From NCBI RefSeq assembly GCF_010091925.1, contig NZ_WVID01000015.1, positions 62,001 through 126,000 on the forward strand: DNA of 64,000 nt, given 5' to 3'. Made by a program: the position numbers and the translations under genes. Position 1 is the first letter of the stretch, and every line of letters starts with the position of its first letter. This DNA is from Nostoc sp. B(2019) (GTDB taxonomy: Bacteria > Cyanobacteriota > Cyanobacteriia > Cyanobacteriales > Nostocaceae). Below, in pieces: positions 10,475-19,700 of this stretch. The notes beneath the pieces are model-generated. The model was not told the origin of the DNA and ran no database searches. It saw nothing but the letters and a program-made list of their open reading frames with translations.

Positions 10475-10756
10475 ATGGACTGGAAAACTCGGCATAAACT
10501 TGAGTACGAGAAGCTGATCAAAAAGAAACCAACTAAGGTGGATTGGATTGTTGCGGGTGGATTGATTGCTCTTGTTAGCCCTCTGGTGGTTTTTGGCATT
10601 TTTTTTAAAGAAGAAACCCAACAAGAGTGTATAAACCGTGTAGGAAAAGAAATTGTAGAGAGAAAAAGAACTTTAGGGGAGACGACTGTTAAAAATAGAG
10701 AAGAGATAGAGGCTTATGGAGAGGAATTTAAACGCAAGTGCAATTTAGTTTTTTAA
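10475..10756 (+). CDS. Hypothetical protein with one membrane segment
   Basis: The 93-residue protein has a basic N-terminus (KLIKKKPTK), one hydrophobic helix at about 24-44 (WIVAGGLIALVSPLVVFGIFF) and a charged C-terminal tail with two Cys (EECINRV-like and KRKC). The order suggests a single-pass membrane protein, probably with the Lys-rich N-terminus in the cytoplasm. No family is recognised. It is isolated between the nucleotidyltransferase and the NIL-ferredoxin gene. Confidence 0.55.
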   Translation: MDWKTRHKLEYEKLIKKKPTKVDWIVAGGLIALVSPLVVFGIFFKEETQQECINRVGKEIVERKRTLGETTVKNREEIEAYGEEFKRKCNLVF

Positions 10757-11012
10757 TCCCACTTGCAATTTTCTGGCGAATAGGGGTTAGTTTTATCTAG
10801 CCGTATTAATCTTAATCCTTTCAAAGCTGAAAAGCTTGTACTACCAGCTTTTTTGCTTCTGCCTTCTTGTATTACTCACTTCCTGCTACAAGATTACTTA
10901 TCTTCTTCCTTCGCGTCCTTTGCGTCCTTGGCGGTTCGTAAAAGAAATTTAGGTCATCTAGTAGCGAGACAAGAGTAGTACGCTACAACAGAAAAAACTC
11001 TCTGCTAAACCC
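10757..11012. other. Intergenic gap with CCTTCGCGTCCTTTGCGTCC-type repeat
   Basis: A pyrimidine-rich segment with CTTCGCGTCCTTTGCG near 10911-10930, then GGCGGTTCG, matches a repeat motif common between Nostoc genes. No gene is seen. Confidence 0.5.
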
Positions 11013-11417
11013 GTGAAAAAACGAGTAACACTCACCTTCCCAAAACGCGCTGTCCAAATGCCAATTACTTACCTATTGGCTAAAGAGTTCAATGTCGCCG
11101 CCAATATTATCCGCGCCCAAGTTGCCCCAAATCAAATTGGCAAACTAGTAGTGGAGTTAGCGGGGGACATTGATCAGTTGGATGCTGCGATTGAGTGGAT
11201 GCGATCGCGAAATATCAATGTATCTCATACCTTGGGCGAAATTGTCATCGATCCAGATGTATGTGTCCACTGTGGCTTGTGTACTGGGGTTTGTCCTACC
11301 GAAGCCCTCACCCTCAACCCCGAAACATACAAACTAGTATTCACGCGATCGCGCTGCATTGTCTGCGAACAATGTATCCCCACTTGCCCTGTACAAGCAA
11401 TCTCAACTAATCTCTAG
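11013..11417 (+). CDS. NIL domain 4Fe-4S ferredoxin-like protein
   Basis: The 134-residue protein joins an N-terminal NIL domain (about 1-75) to a C-terminal two-cluster ferredoxin domain. The cluster motifs are CVHCGLCTGVCP and CIVCEQCIPTCP, giving eight Cys ligands for two 4Fe-4S clusters. NIL domains bind small ligands in methionine ABC transporters. In archaea and bacteria NIL-ferredoxin proteins are tied to sulfur/methionine metabolism, which is a family-level suggestion only. The frame starts at GTG 11013, directly before a conserved hydrophobic strand. Its stop overlaps the convergent DUF3616 gene by 4 bp. Confidence 0.88.
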   Translation: MKKRVTLTFPKRAVQMPITYLLAKEFNVAANIIRAQVAPNQIGKLVVELAGDIDQLDAAIEWMRSRNINVSHTLGEIVIDPDVCVHCGLCTGVCPTEALTLNPETYKLVFTRSRCIVCEQCIPTCPVQAISTNL

Positions 11418-12484
11418 CCGACGAGCTTTAATACATCCGCCATTACACTACCATCATCAACCAGCCTTGTTTTTGCTGGAGAGTCATAAACTACCAATAA
11501 CGAGGGTACGCCAGTTACATCCTGAAAAAGCGTCATTCCCTCAGCATGATCTTCCCGATTTCCATAGGGAATGTCTTGTACAAACTCTGGATTACTGAAG
11601 ACATTTTCTCGTAGATTCACGCCATTTCTCCAGCGATAAACTTGCACAGGCCCATCTAAATCCATCGTCGGCCCAGCTAAGATTAACAAGTCTGTACCAT
11701 CTACACACAAATCCCGAATTCCCAAACCATTCAACCAGACAAAATGCTTTTTATATAGCTCTTTCATCTCTCCAATTTGGCGCAGAGTTAGAATTCCAGG
11801 GCTGCAATCTTTTAGTTCAATTTCTAGCACCATAGCCCAACCCCGCAATACAGGGCCACGCAAACCTAGAAAAATGCGGTTTTGATAAATAGCTATTCCT
11901 TCAATATCAAAGCCGTTATCTTTCCCAGGAATTCCTGTCTTAACGAACAATCCCAAGTGAGGATCATTTGCTAAAGCTGCCATCAGTAAGTTACCCTGGC
12001 TATTCACCTCCAGTTTAGCGGCACTCAACAGCACATTTGGATTTTGAGGATGTGGACAAGAAGAAAGTAACTTACCATCTATGAGGGGAATACGTCCTAA
12101 GAGGTAACGATTGGGTTCTGAATCCGTTTTTGCCAGCCTTTTTAAATTTTTTACATCGGTATTATCGGATTTAGCTTTTTTACGCTTGTAGCTATGAGAA
12201 CCAACAAACCATAAGTAATAATCTGTAAAAGCAAGTCCTTCAATATCAATTTCCTGGTCTTCTGGCGCAGGTAAACTGATAAATTCTGCTACCCGAAATT
12301 GTTGGTGGTCTGTAGTTTTATCAGCCTCAACCAAAGATAGACGTTCAATAGTTGAGGTTTCATCTGACCCAAACCATAAATCCTTTCGGTCAGTTAGCAA
12401 TAGTGCTGATAAATCTTCTCTATGTTCTTTAAAACAATCACCAAAAGTTAGAAGAACTTGATTAATCAAATGTGAGTTAGACAT
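11414..12484 (-). CDS. DUF3616 domain protein
   Basis: The 356-residue protein fits the DUF3616 family: beta-rich, with DIEGLAFTDYYLWFVGSHSYKRKK early and DGPVQVYRWRNG and YDSPAKTR near the C-terminus. The repeating DIEGIA/DIEGLA and GLGIRDL segments suggest a beta-propeller. No signal peptide is visible, so it is probably cytoplasmic. The function of the family is not known. The ATG at 12484 starts a normal-looking N-terminus. It converges on the NIL-ferredoxin gene with overlapping stop codons (CTAG at 11414-11417). Confidence 0.8.
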   Translation of the reverse strand: MSNSHLINQVLLTFGDCFKEHREDLSALLLTDRKDLWFGSDETSTIERLSLVEADKTTDHQQFRVAEFISLPAPEDQEIDIEGLAFTDYYLWFVGSHSYKRKKAKSDNTDVKNLKRLAKTDSEPNRYLLGRIPLIDGKLLSSCPHPQNPNVLLSAAKLEVNSQGNLLMAALANDPHLGLFVKTGIPGKDNGFDIEGIAIYQNRIFLGLRGPVLRGWAMVLEIELKDCSPGILTLRQIGEMKELYKKHFVWLNGLGIRDLCVDGTDLLILAGPTMDLDGPVQVYRWRNGVNLRENVFSNPEFVQDIPYGNREDHAEGMTLFQDVTGVPSLLVVYDSPAKTRLVDDGSVMADVLKLVG

Positions 12485-12775
12485 TTTACATGATCTCTCT
12501 GATTACGAAGATGTTAATCACGCTATTTAGATGTTTTATTTAATACTCAGCAATAAAAAGCATCATAAACCATAATTTATATGTAACTGGCAATAGTAAT
12601 ATTTCTATTTATACCTTTGATAGATCAGCCTTTTTATCTAAAAACAACAAGCATCAATAGTTATAATACTTCGCAATTATCACTGTAGTAAAAATAAATC
12701 TCAAAACATACAAGGAAATTTTTAACTAATGTTATTATGCAATGACCTGTTTAGGTATTTCATCAAAAATCAATT

Positions 12776-13744
12776 ATGGAATTAGCCACCAAGCCCACAG
12801 TAAAAACTCTCGGAGACTACGCCTACCAAGCGATTCAAAAACACTTGAAGAAAACCTTGAAGTGGGAAAAAGCAGTTAAGAAAGATGAAGATCCAGAAGC
12901 ACTGCACCAAATGCGAGTGGGGATGCGTCGCCTACGCACTGTTGTAAGTAGCTTGGGTCTAGCGTTGGATTTGCCAAAGCCAGTTAGCGATAAAAATATT
13001 GGTAAAATAGCTCGTCGTCTTGGTAATCTCCGAGATTTGGACGTGCTAAAAGAAACTTTGGAAAATAATTACAAACCAAATTTACCGCGCAAAGAACAGC
13101 AGTCTTTGCAAACAGCTTTCACTGCTTTAGCGAAACAGCGTGAAGATGTATTCTTGAATGTGCAAAAAACCTTAAAGAATGAACCCTACAAATCTCTAAA
13201 AGAGGAATTGAACGAGTGGTTGGATAAACCCAGTTATCAACCTTTAGCATCGATTGCCATTCAGCAAGTGCTACCAGATTTACTTTTACCGGAAATTAGT
13301 AGTTTCTTGCTGCATCCGGGTTGGCTAGTTGGCACACAATTTGTGGAATCAGAGGTAACAATTCAGACCAACTGGAAACCAGAAAAAATAGAAAAACAAT
13401 TGACAGAGCAAGGCGAAAGTCTTCATAGTTTGCGAAAAGAATCCAAACGCATACGTTACCAGATGGAGTTATTTACTGACTTATATGGTGAATCTTATGC
13501 GGCTTATCTTACAGAGGTAAAAAATATCCAAGAAATTTTGGGTACGATGCAAGATAGTGTAGTTTTGGCTGAGTGGCTCGCGGATATCTTCAAGTCAGAA
13601 ATTAATACTGAGATGCCCACACTTGCTACTTTGTTAACCGAAAATCGTTACCAGTCATGGCAGCAATGGCAACCCTTGCAAGAGCGATATCTGAAAGCTG
13701 AAACTAGACATAGCTTTCATTTAACAATATTGCACCCGATGTAA
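12776..13744 (+). CDS. CHAD domain-containing protein
   Basis: CHAD domains are all-helical and rich in conserved His, Arg and Lys; they bind inorganic polyphosphate. The signature HQMRVGMRRLRTVVSS is at about residues 44-59, and the second helical repeat holds SLRKESKRIRYQMELF near residue 220. There is no CYTH phosphatase domain attached, so a binding or scaffold role, for instance on polyphosphate granules, is more likely than catalysis. The 322-residue length is normal. The gene is isolated, with an AT-rich upstream region of about 290 bp. Confidence 0.88.
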   Translation: MELATKPTVKTLGDYAYQAIQKHLKKTLKWEKAVKKDEDPEALHQMRVGMRRLRTVVSSLGLALDLPKPVSDKNIGKIARRLGNLRDLDVLKETLENNYKPNLPRKEQQSLQTAFTALAKQREDVFLNVQKTLKNEPYKSLKEELNEWLDKPSYQPLASIAIQQVLPDLLLPEISSFLLHPGWLVGTQFVESEVTIQTNWKPEKIEKQLTEQGESLHSLRKESKRIRYQMELFTDLYGESYAAYLTEVKNIQEILGTMQDSVVLAEWLADIFKSEINTEMPTLATLLTENRYQSWQQWQPLQERYLKAETRHSFHLTILHPM

Positions 13745-13773
13745 TTTTATTTGCTTGAGCCGACAAGATTGGA

Positions 13774-14421
13774 TTAGCGAGTAGACAATTGAATAGGAGC
13801 CTCTAGCGACAAAACATAAACACTGCTCTGGGGAATCTGTACAATACGGGTATTTTCTGGGGAGCGCAAGCCTGAGAGCAAGCCAACAGCGCTTCCCAGC
13901 ATTGCTCCTCGGTCAAACTGCTCAGGATCTCCTTGGCTCAAAAAGCCCAAGGTACTGCCCCCAATCCTGCCCCAAACAGAACCATTCTCGATAGCTTTGT
14001 CGTTAGCTCGCACCTGGGTAATGGTAGTGCCAGGAATCATCTGACTGGATGCTTTAATTGAGACAATTCGACCATTAATAACTAACGACTGTCCGACAAT
14101 TTTAGCGCCTCCATCAGTAGATTTGAGGACAATGGTTATAGGAGTGTTTTCTGGTGCTACAACATTACCTTGATTATCTTTAATAGCGCTAGCTAAAGGA
14201 AGTGTGAGGGGATAATCCTTTTTTTGCCCAACATCTACGGTAACGGATGCGGGAAATGAGATAATAATTGCTGTATCCAAAGGAATACTAATTTCTTGAC
14301 TAAGTGCTTGGGGCTGAAGCGGCTGGCTTGGTACTGGTTGAGCACTAGTTGGCAATGTGATAGAACCCAACAGAGACACAGAACAGGCAAAGTTCAACAA
14401 CATTTGCGTTTTCATAACCAT
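13774..14421 (-). CDS. Exported hypothetical protein with glycine-rich C-terminal segment
   Basis: From the ATG at 14421 (MVMKTQMLLNFACSVSLLG) the 215-residue product has a signal peptide ending near TSAQP, a Pro/Gln-rich linker and a beta-rich domain. Near the C-terminus is GRIGGSTLGFLSQGDPEQ followed by GAMLGSAVGLLSG, reminiscent of glycine-zipper segments that insert in membranes. An ATG at 14472 extends the frame but would bury the signal peptide, so it is not chosen. No family is recognised. Periplasm or outer membrane is the likely location. It converges with the CHAD gene across 29 bp. Confidence 0.6.
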   Translation of the reverse strand: MVMKTQMLLNFACSVSLLGSITLPTSAQPVPSQPLQPQALSQEISIPLDTAIIISFPASVTVDVGQKKDYPLTLPLASAIKDNQGNVVAPENTPITIVLKSTDGGAKIVGQSLVINGRIVSIKASSQMIPGTTITQVRANDKAIENGSVWGRIGGSTLGFLSQGDPEQFDRGAMLGSAVGLLSGLRSPENTRIVQIPQSSVYVLSLEAPIQLSTR

Positions 14422-14767
14422 TTTTTCTTTTGATGTGAGTAGTGTTTTTTCGGTTTGAATCCCTTCACTCAATCAATAGGTTTGGGGTTATGGGTTTATG
14501 CAGTCTATGTCAGAAAAATACTGTAGCGATTTTGCGATGAATCAAATATGCCAGTCAAGAGTTATGAAAATGGAGAGGGTGATAAATAAAGACGGGTTGA
14601 AGCCCGTCCAAATAGCTTGAAAGTGCAAATACACCTTGTATTCTGCTAAAGCTAACACAGTTAATTTTTCAGAAGTTGCCAATTTGCCAATTAATAATCG
14701 TTGGTGCTAAGTGAAAGTGTGAATTCTTTTACCTTCTACAATGATTATTTTATTTTTTGAAAGTCCC
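14422..14767. other. Intergenic gap with small hairpin
   Basis: A stem of GACGGG (14591-14596) and CCCGTC (14603-14608) with a 6-base loop is the only structure seen; there is no T-run after it on the plus strand. No gene is visible. Confidence 0.45.
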
Positions 14768-15283
14768 TTAATCCTTAATAGGCACTCTGAGCATGAGCGC
14801 ACCCACCCAGTCAGACGTAGGGCCGGCCGGATAATTGACGTGGCACAGCGCACACTCCGCTCTGAAGTTGCTGAGGGGGACTGAGCGCCGATAGTACCAT
14901 TTATTATCCGCGCGTTGGACGGACGTGGATGCCTGCCCTGACATCGCCAGCGTGTTTGCCTGACGCTCGAAGTTGTCGCGGGGGCGATCGCTTTCCCGGA
15001 GTGGGCCAACGGTGCCGACCAATCGCATATCCTTGTTCTGGTCGTTAAATATCAGCGAGATGGAGTGCTTACCCTGCTCCACGTTATCCACTGTGGTCTC
15101 GTCGAACTCCTGCGTCAACGCTGCGAACAACGTGTTGAGCATCAGATCGCTCGTCTGTTCGGCGAACGTAATCTGCCCAGTTGTGGGTGGAATGTCATAA
15201 CCACGGGCAATTGTCGTGAGACCGACCCCGATGACAACAATCAGCACAAAGATCCCATAGCTGACTAACTTTCTCAGACGCAT
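14768..15283 (-). CDS. Tll0287-like (DUF3365) c-type haem protein
   Basis: The 171-residue protein has an N-terminal membrane or signal segment (about 7-27, YGIFVLIVVIGVGLTTIA) and a single c-type haem motif CALCH near residue 143, with the DUF3365 layout of a PAS-like sensor fold (Tll0287 type). It should be exported and carry covalent haem, in a redox-sensing or electron-transfer role that is inferred. A purine-rich AAAGGA lies about 8 bp upstream of the ATG. The gene is clearly richer in G and C than its neighbours (GGCCGGCCGG-like runs, GCG/CGC codons), which hints at acquisition from elsewhere. Confidence 0.82.
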   Translation of the reverse strand: MRLRKLVSYGIFVLIVVIGVGLTTIARGYDIPPTTGQITFAEQTSDLMLNTLFAALTQEFDETTVDNVEQGKHSISLIFNDQNKDMRLVGTVGPLRESDRPRDNFERQANTLAMSGQASTSVQRADNKWYYRRSVPLSNFRAECALCHVNYPAGPTSDWVGALMLRVPIKD

Positions 15284-15805
15284 TCTCTTATCCTTTGGTT
15301 TTGTGTTCCCTACTCAGCAATTCCGCATCATGGATAGAGTTTTATACCCTGCCTATCCAGACAACCCTCATTCAGCGATCGCCAGCCTATAAGACACTAC
15401 CAGCCCTCAGCTCGTGGAAACTTAAATAATCTGTAGTAAGCCACCACGAAAGGAAAGAAATCTCCGATATTCTGGGTAAGAGGGCTTTTATCCTCTTACA
15501 AGCTCAAATTTGAAGCTTGATATGCAGAATCTTACCAATTGCTAAGGGAAAATACAAGCTGTTGCCTGTCTATTTGATACCGCAACAAACTAAAGTACCT
15601 TTTTTGGCGATCGCGACGCAACACTAGACTTTTAATTTCCACATCCTGTGAAAAGGGGATAAAGTGCAGAGCGATCAAGCCATTCTTAAATGTTTACAAG
15701 TTTACAAGTTTATTTGTAGACAAGTTTCAAGTGTGCGACCTGGACAGGAATTTATCAGTAAGCTAAAAAATAAGCGATTAAATTGAATTAGATGATGAAG
15801 AAGCT
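15284..15805. other. Intergenic gap with perfect 8-bp hairpin
   Basis: A stem GTAAGAGG (15476-15483) and CCTCTTAC (15492-15499) with an 8-base loop is followed by a near-palindrome around TCAAATTTGA. It could be a small RNA or processed leader, but there is no recognised RNA family and no clear T-run. No protein gene is visible. Confidence 0.4.
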
Positions 15806-16111
15806 ATGAACAGTCAACCAAAATCTGTTGTGAGTGATTTAGAACAAGCCCATAGTCAGGATATTGAAACAATTACCCGTTTGTTAGCGAAGATTTCCAA
15901 CCGTAGTCCATCAGAGATTAAACCTCACTTGAACACCATGCTTGAGCAGCTGGTACAACCATCAAGAGAACCCCCTTTCTATGAAACCGCAACAGCAAAG
16001 GAGTGGGTAACAGCTTTCCGGGAATGGGCAGCAAGTCACCGCCATGATGCACCTTCCCTTTCGGACTATGCGGTTAGCCGGGAAAGTATGTATGAGGACG
16101 AGAGGCTCTAG
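15806..16111 (+). CDS. Orphan antitoxin-like protein of a PIN-type toxin-antitoxin module
   Basis: The 101-residue protein is largely helical. Its C-terminal half, with AKEWVTAFREWAASHRHD and then LSDYAVSRESMYEDERL, closely resembles the C-terminus of cyanobacterial antitoxins that precede VapC/PIN toxins (typical ending SDEAxSRESxYxxRG). It ends at TAG 16109-16111. A GTG shares the last base of that stop and begins MAYLL, the usual start of a PIN toxin, but the toxin breaks off. The module therefore seems to survive as an antitoxin only. The assignment rests on my memory of the family pattern and not on a search. Confidence 0.55.
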   Translation: MNSQPKSVVSDLEQAHSQDIETITRLLAKISNRSPSEIKPHLNTMLEQLVQPSREPPFYETATAKEWVTAFREWAASHRHDAPSLSDYAVSRESMYEDERL

Positions 16112-16176
16112 TGGCTTATCTGCTTAATTATGCATTATTCCACCCCTCAATAATTCTAATTACTACGTTCACATAA
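16111..16176 (+). pseudogene. Truncated remnant of a PIN-domain (VapC-like) toxin
   Basis: A GTG overlapping the antitoxin stop by one base reads MAYLLNYAL and stops after 21 codons. Intact VapC toxins of this layout begin MxYLLDTN; here the first catalytic Asp would be Asn. The remainder of the domain is absent because the convergent pentapeptide gene starts its end at 16128. Confidence 0.4.
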
Positions 16177-16679
16177 GGGTTATCTAAAAATTCTTCAATT
16201 AACGCTCTACCACCTTCTTTTAATGCATTAATAAGCTTTCTCTTCTTTTCGGGTGATATATATATATTAATAAAAGCCTTTTTATCTGCTTCTGTAGCTG
16301 TAGGATTTTGCTGCTCTAACAGTTGGAGTAATTGCTGAATTTCTACTGCTATTCGGCTTTGTTGCAGCTTAGTAAACGTTCCTGATGCTAATTGCCCACT
16401 ACTGGGGACGCGCTTTCGATTGTCACTCTCCATGTAATAATATTGGCAATCAATATTATCTAGTTTTGTATCGCTGTTAATATTCCAATTTTCTAAACAA
16501 ATACCTGTAAACAAAGCTGCGGTGAAGTCTGTTCCTAGTGCTTGAACTCTACTAAGATTAGCGTTCGTAAGGTCTGCATAACTAAATATAGCTTCGCTGA
16601 GGTTCGCATTACAGAGTATGGCTTTACTGAGGTCTGCATAACTGAATAACGACATTGCACAGCGATTGCACTGATTCAT
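16128..16679 (-). CDS. Short pentapeptide-repeat protein
   Basis: The 183-residue product begins with a few pentapeptide units (SYADLSKAILCNANLSEA, SYADLTNANLS), then the linker LENWNINSDTKLDNIDCQYYYM with VPSSGQ that is typical after the repeats in large cyanobacterial pentapeptide proteins, and a helical Gln/Leu-rich C-terminus. With only about six repeats it seems N-terminally short against those relatives and may be a remnant. The ATG at 16679 is used; a TTG at 16700 is also possible. It lies about 30 bp after the hybrid kinase gene on the same strand. Confidence 0.6.
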   Translation of the reverse strand: MNQCNRCAMSLFSYADLSKAILCNANLSEAIFSYADLTNANLSRVQALGTDFTAALFTGICLENWNINSDTKLDNIDCQYYYMESDNRKRVPSSGQLASGTFTKLQQSRIAVEIQQLLQLLEQQNPTATEADKKAFINIYISPEKKRKLINALKEGGRALIEEFLDNPYVNVVIRIIEGWNNA

Positions 16680-16710
16680 ATTTCTATTCTGCAACGCCAA
16701 ACTTCAATGG

Positions 16711-19700
16711 TCATTCATGGTTCTCGCCACCTGGAATAGCTTTTATCTCCACGCGTTGGTTGGAGGAAGTTAGAAAAGCTTGAATACAGTTAAGAAACTC
16801 TTCTAACTCGGAGATTAAGTTAGTAGTACCTCTGCGTTCTTGGTGGCAAGCTAGTTGTTCTAATTTATCAGCGGCTATGTGCATAGCTGTAGCGCCGATG
16901 TTAGCACTAGCACCTTTAAGATGGTGGGCTTGTTGGGCAATTTGCCCAAAGTCATTAGCCGCGATCGCACTTTTAGTTATCTCTAAACGGGGTTGGATAT
17001 CTTCAATAAATATTTGCAGTAACTCGAATTCAAATTCTGCATTGTTTTCTGAGAGTTGATGCAAGTGTTCCCAATCAATTGGTAGGTTGAGAGAACTGAC
17101 ATTTTTGGTAGAAACTGTCTGCTCAAGCGCAACCGATTCTTGTACACTGAGTATTACGCTTCCCCAATGCTCTAGCACCGCTGCTAATTTTTCTTTCAAT
17201 ACTGGTTTGCTCAAATAATCTTCCATTCCTGCATCTAGACACATTTTTTTGTCTTCTGTCATGGCATTAGCTGTCATAGCAATGACCACAGGACGGCGAT
17301 GGTTAGCAAAGTTACTCTCTTGCCAACGATGAATTTCTCTTGTGGTTTCCAAACCGTCAAGAATTGGCATTTGGCAATCCATCAGAATTAAATCGTAAGG
17401 AATTTTTTCTAATAGCTGCAAAACTTCCTTTCCATTAGCGGCGACATCAGCTTTGTAGCCTAAGCTCTGGAGTTGCTTCAAGGCTACTTTCTGATTTACT
17501 AGATTATCCTCAGCCAGCAAAATTCTGATTTTAGACTTCAAAAGTGGAGGGAGATATTCAGCAGAGATATGCTTGCAGTCATTTTCTAAATTCTTCACTT
17601 CTATCTCCTGACTGCTATCTCCCGCTTCCTCCAATTCAGATTGAGTTCCTAAAATAGTCATAATAGTATCAAGGAGCCGAGATGGCTTAACAGGTTTGAC
17701 CAAATAAGCAGCAAATCCGATCTTTAACGCTTGTTGCACTTCATCCCGTTGATTAGTAGAGGTGAGCATAATTAAAGGTAACTGTGCGATCGCAGAATTT
17801 GCTTTAATTTGCTCTCCTAAAGTCAGACCATCTGTTTCAGGCATTTGCATATCAACCAAGGCAACATCATAGGGTATGCTTTGCTCAACGGCATCCTGAA
17901 TCGCTCTGAGAGCAGTAGCAGCACTATCGACTTTATCCACCTGCATCCCCCAACGGGTAGCTTGATGGTAGATAATCTTGCGATTGGTAGCGTTGTCATC
18001 TACTACTAACAAGCGCTTATTGTTCAAAAGTCCGCGATCTTGAATTTGGGAAACAGGCTGAAGTTGCTTGGCGAAAGTCAGATCAAACCAAAACTTAGAT
18101 CCTTCTCCAATCTGACTTTCCACTCCAATTACCCCTCCCATCAAGTCCACCAGTTGTTTACAGATGGCTAATCCTAAACCTGTGCCACCAAACTTCCGAG
18201 TGGTGGAAGCATCAACTTGCGTAAATGGTGTAAAGAGTCTGCGTTGATCTTCAGAGTTAATGCCAAGACCAGTATCGGTTACAGCAAAGTGAATAGTAAC
18301 TGTAGTAGAGGTTTGCGATCGCAATTCGGCTCGTACTACTACCTCCCCAGTACTGGTAAACTTAATAGCATTACTGATCAAGTTCATCAGAATTTGCCGC
18401 AGCCGACTAGCATCACCTTGGAGATGGGTGAAGACGTTGCGATAAATTAACGCCGCAATTTCCAATCCTTTATTATGAGCTTGAGGCGCTAATAATTCCA
18501 ACACCTCTTCAACACAGGTAGATAAGTCAAAGTCTAGAGTTTCTAGAGCCATCTCTCCCGCTTCAAGTTTGGACAGATCTAAAATCTCGTTGATTAGGCT
18601 TAAAAGAGCATCTCCACTAATACGAATTGTTTCAATAAAATCTCGCTGCTCTGGGTTCAAAGGAGTTTCTAATACTAAACCAGTCATTCCTAACACAGCA
18701 TTCATCGGAGTGCGGATTTCATGACTCATGTTAGCCAAAAAGGCACTTTTCGACTTAGAAGCTAATTCGGCTTGGCGACGAGCAACTTCGAGTTCTTGTC
18801 GTTGGCGAGTTTCTGCTTCTAGTAATTGAGCTTGAGCTAAAGCAATACCTACTTGGTCAGCTATTTGTCGTAAAAGATGAGTTTCAAAACTAGACCAGTG
18901 GCGGGAGGTGGCGCACTGATGGACAATCAACAAACCGCAAAGTTCTTCTTTGACAAGAATGGGTACAACTAAGTTGGCTTTAACTCCAAACTGTTGTAGT
19001 AATTCGATATGACTTTGTTGAACTTCTACCAAATCCAAGTCAGCGATCGCCTGAATATTTCCTTGACGGTACTGTTGTAAGTAGTGCTGCTGTAGGTATT
19101 CTGTTCGCAAGTAGGGGTCGGTAATATTTTGCCCCTTGATTGCAGTCCAGCCAGAAACGACTGCTTCTATAATGGTGGTTCCAGATCCGTCTGGCAAAAG
19201 TTGATAGATTAATACTCGGTCAGTTTGGAGAATCTTTTGCACCTCCTTGACAGTAATTTGCAGAATTTCTTCGATTTGCAACGACTGGCGAATCTTGAGG
19301 GTGATTTCTGTAAATAGTTGCGATCGCAAGTTTTGACGTTGAATTTCCTGCTCGGCCCGCTTACGCTGGATAAACTGCCCCACTTGCTCACCAATAGAAC
19401 TGAGCATTTTGACTAAATCTGAGTCAGGTTGCTGAATTTCATTGCTAAAGCAGGTAATGACGCCAAGAATTTTGTTACCACTACGAATCGGAAAACCAAA
19501 AGCTCCATGCAGTCCAGCTTCAGCCGCAATTTTGGCGCGGGGAAAGTTAAAATCTTTAACGACATCAACAATCCAAATCGGTTGACAACTAGCCCAAACA
19601 CGACCAGGTAATCCAATCTCTGGTGCAAACGTGGTTTGGCGAGTCAGTGCTTCAAACTCTTGCACCTCAAGGGATGCTCTCTGCCATATATCGAGAAAAC

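Noticed and set aside
15400-15620. Possible riboswitch or known small RNA around the GTAAGAGG hairpin
   Set aside because: The stem is perfect but I could match no known class by its conserved bases; kept only as a hairpin in the gap annotation.
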